Notes: generated by a model from the sequence alone, not told the origin. 64,000 nt of DNA from Aselliscus stoliczkanus (GCA_033961575.1 CM066738.1:72091478-72155477); one strand, 5' to 3'. Counted from the first letter of the stretch, positions 38,801-48,381 are shown. Numbers and translations are program-made.

Positions 38801-41800
38801 CCTCCTTTATGTCCTCGCTAAGTTCCTTAAATATTCTTATCATCAGTGTTCTAAACTCTGTCTCTGAAAGGTTGGATCCCTTTTTGGAGGTTTCTTCTGA
38901 TCTTTTACTTGTGGCATGTTTCTTTGTTTCCCCATTGTGGCTGTCGCTCTGGGATTGCTTTGATGTATTAGATAGATTACCAGGGAGCCCTGGCTGGATC
39001 ACGCAGGCACACAGCTCACGGCCCAACACTTCCAGGAAAACTCCCAGTCTCAGTCTGTCCTAATCAGCTGCTTGCAGATCAGGCTGAGCAGCCCGACAAC
39101 CAATCACCAGCCTGGCAACTCTGCAAGCGGAGTGTGGAGAGTGGGGACCGAGGTGGCTTGCACAATTCTACGGCTCAGTGAACAGCCTGTTGGAGCCGGA
39201 TCACTCCCACTAGGTGTTTCCCTGGCAATGCAGCACAAGCCAAGCGGAGGGTGGGGATCCGAGGCAGCCTTGTGCTCTCCCGGGTCTCAGTGAGCAGCCT
39301 TTTGGAGCCAGAGGGCACCCGCCCTGCGTTTCCCTGGCAACACAGTATAAGCCAGGCGGAGGGTGGGGATCCAAGGCCGCAGGTGCGCGTGCACACGCAC
39401 GCACACATGTACTTCTGCGCCAATTCCACCAGACTAATTAGGTCTCGGACCTGATCCTTCGTGGGAGGGCCCAAGCCCAACGAAATGGCGCCCTCCCTAC
39501 ACCACTCGCGTGCAGGGTCCGCACCACGGGAACAACAGTCCAAAAACCTCCAGCCTTTGCACCAAAGGTGCTCAGTTCAGTCCATCCCCGCAGGCTGCCG
39601 GTTCACACAGCCACTCCCTCCACCAGGAACCGGGTGAGTGCTCACCGGCGAGCAAGCCCGGGCACCGGCCCCACTGATTCTCCAGCTGCTCTTAGCCTCA
39701 CTGAGCTGAGCAAAGAGAGTCCTTACTAATTTACTGCCAGCTATCTTAGAACTTCTCTTCCCAGCAAAGGAGCTCTGGGCTGGTGAGCTTGGTGTGCGGC
39801 CGGAGGGTCTCTCCCCCAACCGGAGAAGCCTCTCCACAGCTGGCACCTCCCTCATGGGGTTTGCCCTCTCTCATCTCCGCCTGTCCTACCAGACCCGATG
39901 CGGCTTCCTCTTTAACTTTTTCGTTTAGTGGTTCTGTTCCTCCAGTGTTCCAGGGACCTCCAGGGTTGAATGCTGTATAATTTGGTTGTAATTTTGGTGT
40001 GATCCTGGGAGGCAGTTAGCACAGCGTCTGTCTATTGCACCATTTTACCGGAAGTCTCATTGATCTTTTGTGTTGTTTTTTTTTGTTCTCTATTTCTGCT
40101 CTGGTCTTTATTATTTCCTTCCTTATACTCCTTTTAGGTTTTTTTTGCTGTTCTTTTTTTAGTTCCCTTAGGTGTAAAATTAGTCTGTTGATTTGAGATA
40201 TTTCTTCCTTCTTTAGGTAGGCCTGCACTGCTATGAACTTCCATCTTAGGACTGCTTTCGCTGCATCCCAGAGATTTTGGGTCGTGGTGTTTTCATTTTT
40301 GTTTGTCTCGAGGTACCTTTTGATTTCCTCCTTGATCTCATTTTTGACCCACTCACTATTTAGTAGCATGTTATTTAGCCTCCATGTATTTGTAAGCTTT
40401 CCAGATTTCTTCGTATAATTGATTTCTAGTTTCATAGCATTGTGGTCAGAGAAGACATTTGATATGATTTCAATCTTCTTAAATTTGTTGAGACTTATTT
40501 TGTGGCCTAACATGTGGTCTATCTTGGAAAATGTTCCATGTGCACTTGAGAAGAATATATATTCTGTATCTTGGGGTGAAATGCTCTAAAAATATCGATT
40601 AAATCCAGCTGGTCTAAAGTGTCATTTAAGGCCACTATGTCCGTGTTGATTTTCTGTCTGGAGGATCTGTCCATTGCTGACAATGGGGTGTTGAAGTCCC
40701 CTACTACGATAGTGCTACTGTTGATCTCTGTCTTTATGTCTGTCAAAATCTGTTTTATATATTTAGGAGCTCCTATATTGGGTGCATAGATGTTTAGTAG
40801 GGTTATGTCCTCTTGTTGAATTGATCCCTTTATTATTATGTAGTGCCCTTCTTTGTCTTTTATTGTAGTCTTCATTTTAAAGTCTATTTTTTCTGAAATA
40901 AATAATGCTACTCCAGCTTTTTTCTCATTTCCATTTGCATGAAGTATCTTATTCCATCCCTTTAGTTTCAGTCTGTGTGTGTCTTTTGATCTGAGATGAG
41001 TCTCTTGTAGACAGCATATGCATGGGTCCTGTTTCCTTATCCACCAGCCACTCTGTGTCTTTTGATTGGAGCATTTAGCCCATTCACATTTAAAGTGATT
41101 ACTGATAGGTGCATGTTTATTGCCACTTTCTTATTTGTATTTCTTGTCTTCCTGGGTTAGCTTGTTTTCCCCTTTCTCATGTTTGAAAAAGCCCTTTTAA
41201 CATTTCTTGCAATGCTGGCTTGGTGGTAATGAACTCCTTAAGCTTATTCTTTTCTGAGAAGCTCTTTGTTTCTCCTTCTATTTTAAGTGATAGCCATGCT
41301 GGATAGAGCAATCTTTGTTGTAGACCTTTATTTTGTGTCACTTTGAATATCTCCTGCCACTCTCTTCTGGCCTGCAGAGTTTCTGAAGAAAAGTCAGCTG
41401 TTAGTCTTATAGGAGTTCCTTTGTATGTAACCTGCTGTCTTTCTCTTGCTGCTTTTAGGATTCTGTCTTTGTCTTTAAGCTTTGCCATTTTAACTATGAT
41501 GTGCCTTGGTGTGGGCCTGTTTGGATTCAGCCTGTTTGGAGCTCTCTGCACATCCTGGGCTTGTATGTCGATTTCTTTCACTAGGGTAGGGAAGTTTTCA
41601 GTCGTTATTTTTATTGACTTTTTTTTTTTTTTTTTGAGGGCAGTGTCACTGGCCCTCATATGTGGGACCAAACCGGGGCCGCTGGCTTCCCAAGCCAGCG
41701 CTTAACCGCTGCGCGACTCGGCCGGCCCTTCAGTCGTTATTTTTAAAAATACATTCTCAATCCCTTGCTTCTTCTCTTCTTCTGGTATTCCTATGATGCG

Positions 41801-44800
41801 AGGTTGTTGCATTTCATGTTGTCTCTTAAACTATTTTCATTCTTTTTTCTTTTTGTCATTCCAGCTGCGTGATTTCTGCTATTTTGTCTTCTAATTCGCT
41901 GACCCGCTCCTCTGCTTCATCTATTCTACTGGTGATTCTTTCGAGTGTGTTTTTCATTTCAGTTATTATATTCTTTAGTTCTAACTGGTTGTTTTTTATG
42001 GTTTCCCTATCTTTTTTATGTCCTTGCTAAGTTCCTTGAACATTCTTATCATCAGTGTTCTAAACTCTGTCTCTGAAAGTTTGGATACCTCTGTTTCATT
42101 TAGTTCCATTTCTAGAGGTTTCTTCTGATCTTTTACTTGGGAAATGTTTCTTTGTTTCTTCATTCTGGCTGTCGTTCGGTGAGTGCTTCGATGTATTAGA
42201 TAGATCTCCTAGAAAGAAAAGAGAAAAAAAAAAGAGGTATGGGGTGGCTCTCCGTCCTCTTTAATCTGCAGACCACTTGCTCAGCAATAGAGAGTCTCTG
42301 GGCAACTCAGCACCAGCTATTGGGGAAGAGTTTAACGTGTTATGTGCTGGCCTCCCTCTCAGGTTTGCAGAGAGCTTTCCGCAATTAGCTGCAGTGTGCT
42401 CTGGAACCGTGCTCACTACCAAAAAAAAAAAAATCTTCACAGGTTGTTGCAGGTTTTCCGCTACTGCAAAAAAGAAGCCCTCTGTGGCCTGTTGAGATGT
42501 GGGCCAGGTACTGGGGGCTCAGGGTGCCTCTGGCAACACAGCTCTAGGTAGGCGGGGCAGGCCCCCAAGGCACCACTGGATGTGGTCAGTGGCCCCCACC
42601 AAGTCAGAGCCGCATGCACTCTGCACCAGCAACCAGCCCACACAAACTCGCCGGGAAAGCCTTTATCGGATCATGTAGGTGCACAGGTCCTGGCCCAATA
42701 ATCTCAGGAAAACTGCCGATCTCAGCCTGTCCCAATCAACTGCCCACAGATCAGGCTAAACAACCCACAGCCAATCCCCAGCCTGGCAACTCTGCACAAA
42801 GAGTGCAGAGAGTGGGACTCAAGGCGGCTCACGCACTCCTGCATCTCAGTGAGCAGCCTGTTGGAGACGGAGGGTACCCGCCCAGCATTTCCCTGGCAAC
42901 ACAGCACAAGCAGGGCAGTGGGTGGGAATCCAAGGCTACATGCGCAGCACACACGCACACATGCACTCCTGTGCCAATTTCACCAGACCAATGGGGTCCC
43001 GGATCTGACCCTCTGTGGGAGGGCCCAACCCTGAAAAAATGGCGCCCTCCTGTGTACCACTCGTGTGCATGCTCAACACCAGGGGAAAAATGGTCCCCAA
43101 AACTCCAGCTTCTGCACCAAAGGTGCCCAGTTCAGTCCTTCCCCACAGGCTCCTGGGCCTGGCTCACACAGCTACTCCTTCCAACAGGAACCGGGTGAGT
43201 GCTCACCGGCGAGCGAACCCGTGCACCAGCCCCACTGGTTCTCCAGCCGCCCTCAGCCTCACCGAGCAGAGCAGAGTCCTCACTAATTTCTACTGCCCGC
43301 TATCATAGAACTCCTCTTCCTGGCATAGCAACTCTGGGCTAGTGAGCTTGGTGTGGGGCTGGAGGGTCCCTCCCCCAATCGGAGAAGCCTCCCCACAGCT
43401 GGGGCATTGTCCCACACGGGGCTCACCCTCTCTCGTCTGTGCCCCTCCTACCAGACCTGATGTGGCCTCCTCTTTAAATTTTCATTTAGAGGTTCTGTTC
43501 ATCTAGTGTTCAGGGGACTTCTGAGGTTAAATGTTGTATAAATTATTTGTAATTTTGATGTGATCCTGGGAGGCAGTTGGGAAAGTGTCCGTCTATTCCG
43601 CCATCTTACCAGAAGTCTCTTAATACAGTTTTAGCCTTTCTTAAAATGTGTATACATTTTTTTGGCACCCTCTGTATAATCAATGCAATCCCTATCAAAA
43701 TACCAATGGCATTTTTCACAGAACTAGAATAATCCTAAAATTGAAAGACCCCCTAGAGCCATGGCAATGCATAGAACAACAAAGCTGAAGGTATCAAGTT
43801 AGCAGATATCAAATTATACTACAAGGCTACATTAACCAAGACAGCATGGTACTGACATAAATACAGACACATATAACAATGGAACAGAATAGAGAGCCCA
43901 GAAATATATCCATGCCTATATCGTCACTGAATTTATGTCAAAAGAAGCTAGAATTTATATTGGGATAAAGACAGTCTATTATGGAAAAAAAAATTTAAGT
44001 GGACCACCTTCTTATACCATATACAATAAAATAAAAATGGATTAAAGACTTCAATGTAAGACCCCAAACCATAAAACTCCTAGAAGAAAATATAGGAAGT
44101 AAACTTGCAGACACTGCCCTTAGTAATATTTTTACTGATGTATCTCATCAGGCAAGGGAAACAGAAAAAAAATAAATAGGAAAACATCAGACTAAAAACT
44201 TTTCACAGCAAAGAAAACCATCAACAAAACAAAAAGACATCCTACTGAATGGGAGAAGATATTTGCCAATGATACATCTAATAAGGTGTTGATATTCAAA
44301 ATTTGTAAAATCTCATACAAAACCAAAAACACAGTCCAATTAAAAAATGGGCAGAGGACCCTAATATAGATTTTTCCAAAGAGCACATACAGATGGCCAA
44401 CAGACATGAAAAGAGATGCTCAGTGTCACTGATGATCACAGAAATGCAAATAAAAAACACAATGAGATAACACCTCACTCCTGTCAGAGCTGCTATTAAT
44501 ACATCAACAAACAATGAGTGTTGGCCTGGATGCAGAGAAAACGGAACCCTCATGCACTGTTGGTGGGCTTGCAAATTGGTGCAGCCACTATGGAAAACAG
44601 TATGGACGTTCCTCAAAAACTTAAAAATACAACTACCTTATGACCTAACAATTCCACTCCTGAGTATTTATCCAAAGAAATCCAAAACACTAATTCAAAA
44701 AAATATATGCACCCCTATGTTTATTGTCATTCTATGTACAATAGCCATGACATGGAAACAACCAAAATGTCCATCAATAGGCGATTGGATAAAGAAATTG

Positions 44801-46452
44801 TGGTACATTTATATAATGGAGTATTATTATTCTGCCATTAAAAAGTATGAAATCTTACCATTTGCAACAACGGATGGAATTAGAGGGTATTATGCTAAGT
44901 AAAATAAGTCAGACTGAGAAAGACAAATACCATATGATTTCACTTATGTGTGGAATCTAAAGGCCAGAATAGAAGAGGAAACAAAACAAACTCAGATACA
45001 GAAAATATACTGATGACTGCTAGATGGGAGGGGGTTTGGGGATGGTTGAGAAAGCAGAAGAAAGTACAAATTGGTAGTCACAAAATAGTCATGGGAATGT
45101 GAAATACAGTATGAGGAATATAATCAGTAAACACTATGCAGGTTGTCAGAGGGTCCTGAACTTATTTAGAGATCACTTCATAGATTGTGTAGATGCCCAA
45201 TCACTATATTGTACACCTGAAGCTGATGTAGAATAATACTGTCAACTATAATTAAATATGTATATAAATATATGTGGAGATTATATATAGTCCCAAAATG
45301 TAAAGTACAGCATAGGGAATATAATTAATGGTATTATAATAGCTATTTAAGATGTCAGAGGGGTAGTAGTAGTAGACTTGGTGGTGAGGTTATCACTTTA
45401 TGAGGGGTGAAAATGTCTGATCATTATGTGGTTTTGTACACCTGAAAAAAAAATCACTGTGCAGAAGAATTAACCTTTTTTTCATTGCTTAACACACTTT
45501 TCAATTGATTTTTTTTGGTAAAGCCAAAACTGTTGAGTTTCCATTTCCTCTGGAGGACCCTATAGAAGCCATGTCTAAAGTTTAAGTACCTGGAAACAGC
45601 AACTTAGAATGAGATTGCTTCTTCAGCCACAACTGGAGTCCTTGCCAGTTGCTATTGCAGCACTGTTCTCACTTTCAAACTGTAGAAAATCTCTCTCGTT
45701 TCACATTACCAAACACAATTTATTTAGCCCTCTGTATAGCATGGTATATGGCACATATTACACAGCTCTTTGTTTATATGTAAAAAAATTACACAGGCAT
45801 TTCTGTGCATACAGCCTGGTACAAAGACTAAACCTTTAATGCCTGCAAATTCTTTTTTATAGCAATAAGCGAAGCAGGACAAGCACCACCATATTCTAAC
45901 ATGTGGACCCTTTATTGTCTAACTGATATGAATCAACAAAGTTGCCCATCACCACGACCCGCTCCTGGGCCTTTCCCCCAAGCAAACTTCTATCTACCTA
46001 ATCCTAAGGAGCCACAGTTTCTGCAGCATCCACCAAAAGTTACTTCTCCAGCTTATGTGATGGACGACAGCAAGAAGACCAGTGCCCCACCTTTTATTCT
46101 AGTAGGCTCAAATGTTCAGGAAGCCCAGGATTGGAAGCCTCTTCCTGGACATGCTGTGGTTTCCCAGGCAGATCCCTTGAAGAGATATGCTACAGTCCAA
46201 GTACCCATTGCAGTTCCTGCAGATCAGAAATTCCAGAAACACACCCCAAAACCCCAGAATGCTAGTGCTGCTACAAGTGGACAAGATGTCCCCAGGCCAC
46301 AAAGCCCAGCTTTTCTTTCTGTTGCTTTCCCAGTAGAAGGTGTAGCCAAAAGGGGTTCAGGGTCTGGTGACAAACATACTCCCTTTGGAAGTTATGGTAT
46401 TGCTGGAGAAATAACTGTGACTACTGCCCATGTTCGCAGAGCAGAAACTTAA
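20731..46452 (+). CDS. CABYR: CABYR, spliced coding region (exons 2-5)
   Basis: CABYR is a calcium-binding, tyrosine-phosphorylated protein of the sperm fibrous sheath that binds AKAP3/AKAP4 and ropporin-like partners. The coding joins are 20731-20878, 20975-21028, 28795-30036 (or an internal donor after 29142) and 45863-46452. The N-terminus (residues about 12-49, starting VPYGLKTLL) is the RII-alpha-like dimerisation/docking domain. A proline-rich segment [14 protein letters not shown] has PXXP motifs. Splicing at the internal donor gives a 379-aa protein, the length I recall for human CABYR-c. Using the full exon 4 gives 677 aa, because no stop separates coding regions A and B here. All junctions are phase-consistent GT-AG. 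I chose the exon 2 ATG because it matches the known N-terminus. Confidence 0.9.
20975..21028 (+). CDS. CABYR: CABYR exon 3
   Basis: A 54-bp exon after the acceptor TCCTTCAG. It encodes (G)[17 protein letters not shown], the end of the docking domain. The donor is AAAG|GTAAGT, a strong consensus. It is phase 1 at both ends, so skipping it keeps the frame. Confidence 0.92.
21029..24039. other. CABYR intron 3, left part
   Basis: Mainly unique AT-rich sequence. A MIR lies at 23570-23800. No other feature recognised. A T-rich stretch at 22058-22120 has an AG and a short open frame but no homology that I can see. Confidence 0.4.
23570..23800 (+). mobile_element. MIR (ancient tRNA-SINE)
   Basis: The order of motifs fits the MIR core: TTGAGTACCTGTTTTGTCCTAGG, then ATAACTTGCAAGCT, then TTGGCAGAGTTAGGATCTAA. 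It is diverged, as expected for an element older than the placental radiation. Confidence 0.65.
24042..24268. mobile_element. Tc1/mariner-like MITE with AATAAG motifs
   Basis: The inverted ends read CTGTGTTTTCCCCCCAAATA at left and TCATGTTTCCCCAAAAATAA when the right end is reversed. TA lies outside each end. Internal copies of GGGCTTAT/AATAAGCCC are characteristic of a widespread vertebrate MITE group that I recall from bats and other vertebrates. It has no coding capacity and lies in CABYR intron 3. Confidence 0.65.
24272..26130. other. CABYR intron 3, middle part
   Basis: No gene recognised. A stretch around 25880-25960 (GTCCAGCAAATATTCGTTGAAC) resembles the end of an old MIR/L2, but too weakly to call. 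Confidence 0.35.
26134..27315 (+). mobile_element. L1 3' fragment, 5'-truncated
   Basis: The + strand encodes the C-terminal region of L1 ORF2 ([20 protein letters not shown], then [19 protein letters not shown]), a stretch of the 3'UTR, and ends TACACCTGAAACTAATAATA plus an A-rich tail. It is 5'-truncated. A short SINE sits at 26507-26606, and about 400 bp of ORF2 expected there is missing when compared with the copy at 44340-44760. It lies in CABYR intron 3. Confidence 0.85.
26507..26606 (+). mobile_element. Short tRNA-SINE (about 100 bp)
   Basis: The head GGGCCGAGTGGTGCAGTGG is followed by GTCGGATCCCACATATGAGG and GTGACACTGCCCTCT, then poly(A). There is no target duplication: the L1 sequence on its two sides is not contiguous, which suggests an insertion-associated deletion. 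Confidence 0.85.
27316..28794. other. CABYR intron 3, right part
   Basis: No element recognised apart from short AT repeats (AATTAAAATAAATATATGCAG duplicated at 27354-27400). It ends with the pyrimidine-rich acceptor TTATTGTAG at 28794. Confidence 0.4.
28795..30036 (+). CDS. CABYR: CABYR exon 4: coding region A
   Basis: A 1242-bp exon that starts with the rest of a split Val codon, then [19 protein letters not shown]. It encodes the PXXP segment, [12 protein letters not shown], and then the long acidic, low-complexity region A. Two donors are visible: an internal one after 29142 (ATGTTAG|GTAACG) and a terminal one after 30036 (GAGCCAG|GTAAGA). The 894 bp between them is 298 codons, so both splice in the same phase to exon 5. 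Codon 30018-30020 is CAA (Gln476), where I recall human ending region A (...ESTAE, stop). If the terminal donor is not used, the frame ends at 30063 in the intron. Confidence 0.9.
29143..29148 (+). promoter_or_regulatory. CABYR: Internal splice donor of CABYR exon 4
   Basis: The GTAACG donor follows ...CAGATGTTAG. Joined to exon 5 at 45863 it makes [12 protein letters not shown], matching the CABYR-c type junction I recall from human. It is phase 1, the same as the terminal donor. Confidence 0.8.
30066..31756. other. CABYR intron 5 (after exon 4), left part
   Basis: Unique-looking sequence with no recognised exon or repeat. The region 30440-31100 is richer in G/C than its surroundings. Confidence 0.4.
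32552..32997 (+). mobile_element. Long tRNA-SINE
   Basis: The head GGGCCAGCCAAGTGGTGCATT is followed by the same GTGACACT, AGTGAGTGGC and GGACAGCAACTTGTCTGTTC blocks as the element at 13774. The tail is CCCCAATTCCCCAATTT plus poly(A). The target duplication AAAAAAGAAT spans 32542-32551 and 32998-33007. It sits in ORF2 of the outer L1. Confidence 0.9.
33134..33800 (+). pseudogene. L1 ORF2 reverse transcriptase remnant
   Basis: The + frames encode [33 protein letters not shown] and [10 protein letters not shown]. These are RT motifs, including the catalytic ADD core. Frameshifts near 33508 and 33650 separate the pieces, so the enzyme is dead. Confidence 0.85.
34601..36762 (-). pseudogene. L1(-) ORF2, C-terminal part and RT
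   Basis: Broken frames cover the RT ([15 protein letters not shown] at 36715-36762, [15 protein letters not shown] near 36540-36580, [14 protein letters not shown] near 36235-36270) down to the cysteine-region C-terminus ([20 protein letters not shown] near 34840-34900). Several frameshifts are present. The 5' part of ORF2 continues beyond the insertion at 40057. Confidence 0.85.
37287..40056 (-). mobile_element. ORF2-deleted L1 (HAL1-like), copy B
   Basis: The 13-bp target duplication TCATTGATCTTTT is exact (37274-37286 and 40057-40069), and it lies inside ORF2 of L1(-). Its own order is 5'UTR (about 38940-40056), ORF1 (about 38083-38935), about 20 bp of the ORF2 endonuclease region, then the 3' module (37305-38020) and poly(A). 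The junction TGCTTGATATGACTTCAATC is the same as in copy A. Copy B has lost a further 600 bp or so that copy A retains (5372-5965). The 5'UTR shares the same shortening as copy A relative to the longer L1s. Confidence 0.9.
38083..38935 (-). pseudogene. L1 ORF1 of copy B, degraded
   Basis: The usual start MGKQRNMPQ (38935) is out of frame with the coiled coil because about 26 bp are missing near 38880. An open frame from 39029 to 38163 carries the coiled coil, the RNA-binding region and a stop (38163) that removes the last 25 or so residues. In the same C-terminal frame (MQEMLKGLF at 38083-38111) there is no stop at the usual place, and the frame runs on into the fused 3' module to 37881. Confidence 0.8.
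40016..40875 (-). pseudogene. L1(-) ORF2 endonuclease part
   Basis: Frames 40519-40875 and 40070-40513 encode the apurinic-type endonuclease of L1: [39 protein letters not shown], then [16 protein letters not shown] with the catalytic SDH. A frameshift lies near 40515. The frame from 40016 to 40056 belongs to the inserted copy B. Confidence 0.85.
41177..42163 (-). pseudogene. L1(-) ORF1, interrupted by a SINE
   Basis: It starts at 42163 ([20 protein letters not shown]). The coiled-coil part is followed by the SINE at 41614-41728, then the RNA-binding part ([20 protein letters not shown]). It ends EMLKGLFQT and a stop at 41177. Confidence 0.85.
41614..41728 (-). mobile_element. Short tRNA-SINE in L1 ORF1
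   Basis: The - strand head GGCCGGCCGAGTCGCGCAGC is followed by GCGCTGGCTTGGGAAGCCAG and GTGACACTGCCCTC, then poly(A). The target duplication TTCAGTCGTTATTTTTA is exact (41597-41613 and 41729-41745), so this is among the youngest layers of the pile. Confidence 0.92.
44552..44902 (+). pseudogene. L1(+) ORF2 C-terminal remnant
   Basis: The + frame reads [38 protein letters not shown] and [19 protein letters not shown], the typical L1 ORF2 C-terminal segment. It belongs to the outer L1(+), after the pile. Confidence 0.85.
45452..45862. other. End of CABYR intron 5
   Basis: Unique sequence leading to the acceptor TTCTTTTTTATAG (45862). No feature recognised apart from the splice site. Confidence 0.5.
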
Positions 46453-46461
46453 AACTGGCAG
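45863..46461 (+). CDS. CABYR: CABYR exon 5: coding region B
   Basis: It opens CA|ATAAGCGAAGC, giving (A)[18 protein letters not shown] after joining to exon 4. It encodes [40 protein letters not shown] and [16 protein letters not shown], matching the CABYR region B I recall. The stop TAA is at 46450-46452. A further 9 nt leads to a donor GTAAAT at 46462. Region B carries proline-rich stretches and the C-terminal part found in the short CABYR isoforms. Confidence 0.92.
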
Positions 46462-48381
46462 GTAAATTTCCCTAATGTACTATGTGGGAATTTTCAGCAT
46501 TGTGATTTGTTGACCTGGGACTGAGATAGTTAAAAAATTAAACTGAATTGAATTGAGTTGGGTATACTCTAATTTGATGAGGTTATTGTCTCCAGCTTCC
46601 TTACCACCAATTACTAACGCACAGCTGTGTATTGTACCATGATGACTAATATCAAGGATTTGGTGCCTCCTACAGGAACCAATCAACCAACCACCTTTGA
46701 ATACCTCATTTTGTGTCTAGTCATGGAAGATGCTGAAGGAGGATGGATTAAAAAAACCCCACAAAAACACCAGAAACCAAAAACCATTCTTAGTGTCGCT
46801 GGAGGCTCATGGGGTGTCCAAGAGAGGACTGAACCTGGAGCAGTGGTGACCAGATTCTGGTCTCCATGCAAGAAAGAATTCAAGAGCAAGACAGATAGAG
46901 GAAAGAATGGGGAGCCTACTGAAATGAAAGTACACACATGAGAGGGAAATGTGGCAAACTCAGAGAGCAAGTCCCACACAGGAAGTCCTGACTGAAAGTC
47001 TTTATCCCTCCCAGGCCAGGGCTTGGTGACATCCCATTGATGTAGCTCCTCAGTTTCCCACTTTTCTTCCTTATTTGGTTTCTCCAGAACTGCCTTGGCA
47101 TCAGATGCATGCTGGGATGTAAATGAGATTATAATGACATTAAAATTAGCCGAAGGTCAGGTCCAGGGCACTGGGATTAGCCTTGCAGGATGAAATTTTC
47201 TTGTTTTCTCCCAGCTGCAGTGCCAGATATACTCACTTGCTACTTGTGTAACCAGTGAGGAGCCTCAGTTGTATCCTGGAGGGGGTGGTCAATTTCCTAG
47301 GCTACTTATCCTGCCTCATAAAGTGGGAATTTACAATCTAGTTGGCACGTTGAAGGAGCTGGGAGGAGCGGAGACAAGACTTAATAATAGCCGGAAACAA
47401 CTGGGGAGTAAGGTAAGAGATTATCCAATCAATATTATTAAGAGTTTGTTTCCTGTTAGAGTGAATATTTACTGCAGAACGGACAGATTGGAAACCATTG
47501 AAGAGCTAAAAAGACCACGGGAATTGATGCAGATATGACAGTATTATTAATCATTTAACAAATTTTCATTCCACAAGGAAATGTTACATACTATGCTAGC
47601 CCCTCCTCCCCCATTGTGTATAGGAGAGTGAGCAAAACATGGAGCCTACACTTCAGTGGGGGAGATGAAGAAAACAAAAAGGTACTGATACAGGCCCTCC
47701 TTTTCTGGGCCCAGATGTAAACTGACACATGAGTATGACAGGAGCCAGCCTTGCAGAGAGCCCACAGACACTGCAAGTAGGACAAAATTAAAATGGCTGG
47801 GAGGAGCTGGGGGAGAGTACATAAAAGGAAGCTGGAGACCTGAAGAGGGGACCATAATTTAGGGTCCCTGCCAAGGAAAGAAATTTGGACTGCAAGTTCA
47901 AAGGAACCAGAAGAATGGTAGATCCTGCTGGCTGCTATGTGGAAAGCCAGTCAGGAGGAGGTCATTAGAGGAAGTGGGGAGACCAGCTAAGAGAATACCT
48001 ACACACCAACGAGTTCAGTTACTTAAAACATTTTGTGGGGATTTCATGCTGAACATCTGTCTGACGGACAAAAGCTAGACTTCATTCACAGGCAGGTTCA
48101 AGTTGCTATGTTTAAGGAGACAACTCCTAGTTATCAAAATACCTTAAGGCCATGTGCATTTACTTATTATCCCCCTTTTTAGACTTTTAGTGAAATTGTC
48201 AAAATGGCTGTTTTCTCCAGGAAATGCTAGGTGTGACTGCAAATGCACAGGTAACTGATTAGTTCACACCTTAGTGCCAGAGAGCAGGAGGGGAGACCTT
48301 GCATTTCTGATCTACTCATTTCACATGTTTCCCTTCATGATTAAATTTAAACTATTTGCTACTTAACATTATTCCTAACAG
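46462..48381. other. CABYR intron before the 3'UTR exon
   Basis: Contains an L2-like fragment at about 47548-47985. Otherwise unique, ending with the acceptor ATTCCTAACAG. Frames here show no protein family motif. Confidence 0.4.
47548..47985 (+). mobile_element. L2-like 3' fragment (weak)
   Basis: CATTTAACAAATTTTCATTCC...GAGTGAGCAAAACATGGAGCC...TTCAGTGGGGGAGATG follows the order of an old L2 3' end. It is strongly diverged. Confidence 0.4.

Larger units (their letters stand above)
34090..43619 (-). mobile_element. L1(-), near full-length, nested
   Basis: The 13-bp target duplication TTAATACAGTTTT is exact (34077-34089 and 43620-43632). Without its two internal insertions it is about 6.6 kb. 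It has a 5'UTR of about 1.45 kb (42164-43619), ORF1 (41177-42163), ORF2 (34601 to about 41160) and a 3'UTR (34130-34600) with a T-rich (poly(A)) left end. The ORF2 C-terminus reads [20 protein letters not shown]... at 34601-35008. The RT core has [16 protein letters not shown] where FADD is usual. Many frameshifts make it inactive. It is inserted in the small MITE. Confidence 0.9.
34001..43674. mobile_element. Small mariner-type MITE, split by an L1
   Basis: Left end CCAGGGGTGCCAAAAAAATG and right end, reversed, CAGAGGGTGCCAAAAAAATG, each continuing TATACAC and flanked by TA (33999-34000 and 43675-43676). With the L1 removed, only about 140 bp remains. Its right half (CTTTTGTTATCAGTATTTG...ACAATTTTAATA) matches the right end of the element at 53912-54520, so it is a deletion derivative of that family. 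It interrupts ORF2 of L1(+). Confidence 0.85.
31757..45451 (+). mobile_element. L1(+), internally deleted, host of a nested pile
   Basis: The outer element of the pile. It starts with a laurasiatherian-type L1 5'UTR (GGTGCAAGATCGCAGATTAGG, GTAGCTGAACAGAACCCC) at about 31775. It jumps near 32190 straight to mid-ORF2, so ORF1 and the endonuclease are missing. It continues through the reverse transcriptase ([13 protein letters not shown] near 33640-33680), is interrupted at 34000 and resumes at 43677 (CAATGCAATCCCTATCAAAATACC). It ends with the ORF2 C-terminus (44552-44902) and a 3'UTR finishing TTTTGTACACCTGAA. Stops and frameshifts are frequent. Confidence 0.85.

Noticed and set aside
38242..39063. 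273-aa + strand frame
   Set aside because: Antisense shadow of L1 ORF1 in copy B. The same shadow appears opposite the other ORF1s.
42614..43308. 194-aa and overlapping + frames
   Set aside because: They lie antisense to the GC-rich 5'UTR of L1(-). Equivalent frames differ in each L1 copy, so they are not conserved proteins.
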